64,000 bases of DNA, taken from Tenodera sinensis. Its lineage: Eukaryota > Arthropoda > Insecta > Mantodea > Mantidae. The position numbers and the translations under genes were made by a program. Location of the stretch: the NCBI GenBank assembly GCA_030765045.1, contig CM060961.1, forward strand, positions 138,929,564-138,993,563, given 5' to 3'. Positions 60,893 to 64,000 of this stretch are shown in pieces. The notes beneath the pieces were generated by a model. It worked only from the letters and a program-made list of their open reading frames with translations. It did no database searches and was not told where the DNA came from. Positions within the stretch are counted from its first letter, which is position 1. Each line of letters opens with the position of its first letter.

Positions 60893-61312
60893 GTGCGTGA
60901 GAGCAAGTAGCCAATCCTAGAAAGGCGGCGTTGCCCAGTTCGGTAACGCGCTGTCTAGCGCAATATTTGCTTTTCACTTTTCTCTTTGCGCTCATCAAGT
61001 CCAGCAACGGCTCATTATTACAAAGAATTCCATTGCAAATAGCTAGAAATGTTGAAGCTGACTGTCCAAGAAGCAATATTTTAGGTGACCTGTAGCCCAA
61101 GATATGAGTGATTAAAGAAACGCTGCGCTCAGCAATAGCAAACGACACTTACTTTGCATCATGATTGTTTATTTATCGTCTCAAATATCTTTCTTCTCAA
61201 GGAGTGAGATGTCTGCAGGAAAGGAAAAAGAATTTAGTTAATTCTTATGCGTGTTCCAAGTATGACGTATATGTACAGTGTTACGTGTGTCTTATAATTA
61301 CTGTAACTCCTT
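60893..61312. other. spacer, nothing recognised
   Basis: May hold the 5' flank of the transposase fragment that follows. Confidence 0.35.
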
Positions 61313-61720
61313 TTGTTGCTAAGAAACATGGTATTAACAAAACTTGGTACAAGCAGCTTACAAACGAGTAAATCGAAAGGGAAAGTATTGCATTCAGATG
61401 CGCGGGCTGTTATTTTCAGTGTTTACACTTTTTTAAAAGAATTACCCTCAGAAGAAGTGTGTGCGAACATTGTACTTCAACAGAGCCGGACGCTAACAGC
61501 TGAAGCATTCAATGTAAGTGAACATTCAGTGTCACGCGTAGTACAAGGTAAAATAACCTCTTCTGAATCCGGGCGGCCCTTGTTTAAATCCCATGGAAAA
61601 CACCGTAAGACAGAAAAACGGGTTTCGAATCTGGACGACTTTCAGAAAGATGTACTGCTGAATCTGTATAAAGAAGTGGGCTTCAAAGCTTGGTGCATAT
61701 ATTTATGTTGTCATTCCTAG
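61313..61720 (+). pseudogene. transposase N-terminal fragment (HTH), IS630/Tc1-like
   Basis: The open frame carries the N-terminal DNA-binding part of the same broad transposase group as 26032-26538. It shows SKGKVLHSDARAVIFSVYTF, the HTH-like TAEAFNVSEHSVSRVVQGK, the linker GRPLFKSHGKHRKTEKR and LDDFQKDVLLNLYKEVGF. It then ends in an unrelated tail (KAWCIYLCCHS). The catalytic domain is missing. The true start is uncertain because the first 20 codons look non-homologous. No TIRs were paired around it. Confidence 0.65.
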
Positions 61721-62313
61721 ATTACGTGTTTTAAACCAAAAGTGTAAGCTATTTTATGACAAATTCTCTTTGCTATACAATGTTCACAATTTTTAATAAA
61801 CACTGCACATTTATGTTTCTTACTGAGCTTTAAAGTAAGTTAAAACTAGTCTTCACATAGCTGGTTTAAAAATATTTTGTTCAATGGCGAGTTTCCGCTT
61901 TTGCTATATGCAATACATATAATATAAACTTTGATGAGCATGTTAGCCTAACATACTTGCCTTATATTAATAACCGCATTGCAAATTCTGGTTGGCACAT
62001 ATTGGGGAAACTATTTACGTAGCTCCGCTCTGTTAACTTATAAATTGCATCGTAAGGAACATTTTAAGTGCTGAAATGTCTAAAATACACAACCGAGAAG
62101 GCCACATTGGAATACTACTCGTAAAAGGTGGCTTGAAATTGTGCTTAGGCATTTGTTGCTAAATTATATAGATTTTTACTTAGAACACCTAATATAGAAA
62201 CTGATTAACATGTGCAGAAACTCTGTATAGACACTTAGAAAAATTGAGAAAAATATGAGAAATGCCTATCAGAAAATGCCTCAAATTGCGCAACTACGAC
62301 CTGCGTTTAGATA
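61721..62313. other. AT-rich spacer, nothing recognised
   Basis: No supported feature. Confidence 0.4.
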
Positions 62314-62315
62314 TA

Positions 62316-62991
62316 CCGTATTTTATCGCATAAAGCCCCCGTCCCCTCCCATATTTCCCTCCCCTAGGATTTTTCATCACTAAAAATTATATTTACCTAT
62401 TAAACATCGCATAATTCCCTCTCCCGGATCGTTCTTATTGGAGCGGCCTTCAAATGACTTCATAATGGACAACAATCGATGCAGTGGTGCCTGTCACGGA
62501 CAACAATGAACGCAGTGCTTGCCACAAAAATACTCGTATTGCCATTGTCACAACGTATCATAAAATTGAAGTGTGAAATTGCAGACGTGTTTCTAAGTCA
62601 GTTTGTTGCAAGTCGTCATGTTGTTAAGAAGAGTTTAAAAAACTGGTATTTCTTGTGCCATTAATTGACATGTTGTGGAATAGTGAAAATGAAGATGTGT
62701 TATCTGAACCAGATATGAATGAAAATAGTGATGATAGTGACGAAAGTGAGACCGCAGAACAGTCAGAGAAAAGAAGCAATGAAACAATAGATTGTAGGTC
62801 CATTGAAACCGTGGTATGTATCCAGTTCATTCACAAATTACTGTATATCTATATAACTTTTACATAATAATAGGTACATGGTTTCCCTTCCATTCTGAAT
62901 TCCTAGAAGCACCACTCGCATAATTCCCTCCCCAGTGTCTTCAAGCAAATTTTTTGAGACAAAAGGGGGAGTATTACGCTATAAAATACGG
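62316..62991. mobile_element. TA-flanked TIR element (MITE or deleted Tc1/mariner-pogo-like), 676 bp
   Basis: Ends CCGTATTTTATCGCATAA (left) and CCGTATTTTATAGCGTAA (right, reversed), 18-bp TIRs with two mismatches, between TA dinucleotides (62314-62315 and 62992-62993). The subterminal motif CGCATAATTCCCTC recurs near 62409 and 62919. A short acidic ORF inside (62655-62867; NSENEDVLSEPD, then Asp/Glu/Ser-rich) resembles the acidic tails of pogo-like transposases, but no catalytic core is present. Confidence 0.8.
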
Positions 62992-62993
62992 TA

Positions 62994-63489
62994 TTCAAAC
63001 CGTCACGTAACTCTCATTTTCACTCCGATAACAAAAATATTTACACGAAAACGTTCCTAGAGAATCGGATATAATAAAAAAACTAAAAACTCAATTACAG
63101 GATTATAGAGCCTACTGTCTCATATTAAAGAGACAGAAATTGTTCTGACAGGTTTTAATTGTGCACCTTGCAATCCTTCACCATCTTCGCTGCTGTTTAC
63201 CGGTAACGCTCACGTGCATATCTATCCTCTCTTTCTTTCGCATAGCGATATGATCCGGCAACAGCGCTCCATAGCTGAGTAGGGGTTGGAGCTACTCACG
63301 TGCCTTCTTATTTCGTGCTCCCTATAGTATAGAAGAACGCCAGACAGCAATGTTATTATTGTGAAGCCAGCCGGTCGCCGCATATCAAAGAAACGCCCAA
63401 GGTCAAGCTGCCTCACACCACTGCTTGTGAATACATGGCAGAACAAAGCGTTTAAAGACTATTCGTGAGACTTCCGGCCACCAGCTTAT
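62994..63489. other. spacer, nothing recognised
   Basis: Moderately GC-rich towards 63400. It may be the uncharacterised left part of repeat Q. Confidence 0.35.

Positions 63490-64000
<511 letters not shown>

Overview
This window looks like non-coding, transposon-rich DNA from an insect. The evidence is AT-rich spacers, I/Jockey-type LINEs with CCHC ORF1 proteins, hAT and Tc1/mariner remnants, several tRNA-derived SINE families and very long GT/CA, CT and TTA microsatellites. A polyneopteran such as a cockroach or termite is a guess; sequence alone does not fix the species. I found no convincing conserved host gene, rRNA, functional tRNA or CRISPR array. The recognisable proteins all belong to mobile elements.

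Layout. The first 1.9 kb is the 5' part of a LINE on the minus strand (intact 451-aa ORF1; ORF2 runs off the left edge). From 2 to 25 kb the sequence is AT-rich with scattered SINEs, two TIR-bounded hAT derivatives (5459-6188 and 21509-22317), a decayed mariner transposase (15.6-16.0 kb) and a solo LTR (17117-17756). At 25333-27293 a TIR-bounded element carries an intact 168-aa ORF holding only the DNA-binding part of a transposase. From 27 to 46 kb there are truncated LINE copies, SINEs and many copies of a dispersed repeat, called R here. R carries a dinucleotide microsatellite at one fixed internal site, including a perfect (TG)518 tract of 1,036 bp at 38470-39505. One R copy was hit by a solo LTR (39716-40219) with a perfect four-unit heat-shock element just upstream of its TATA box. 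Another was hit by a LINE fragment (42284-42611).

At 46533-52552 lies a full-length 6-kb LINE, called LINE A here, with a 13-bp target-site duplication. Its ORF1 is open, but ORF2 (endonuclease, reverse transcriptase, RNase H) is broken by two nonsense codons and one frameshift. Two 5'-truncated relatives lie at about 27450-28130 and 41331-41700. From 53 to 64 kb come a second copy of the solo LTR (53921-54553), more R fragments, SINEs, an N-terminal transposase fragment (61313-61720), a TA-flanked MITE (62316-62991) and the second copy of a microsatellite-bearing, promoter-like repeat (called Q; copies at about 36525-36960 and 63490-64000).

The elements do not form a pathway. What the window records is nested insertion: LINE into R, LTR into R, and SINEs with clear target-site duplications. 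It also shows microsatellites being spread by R, Q and SINE tails.
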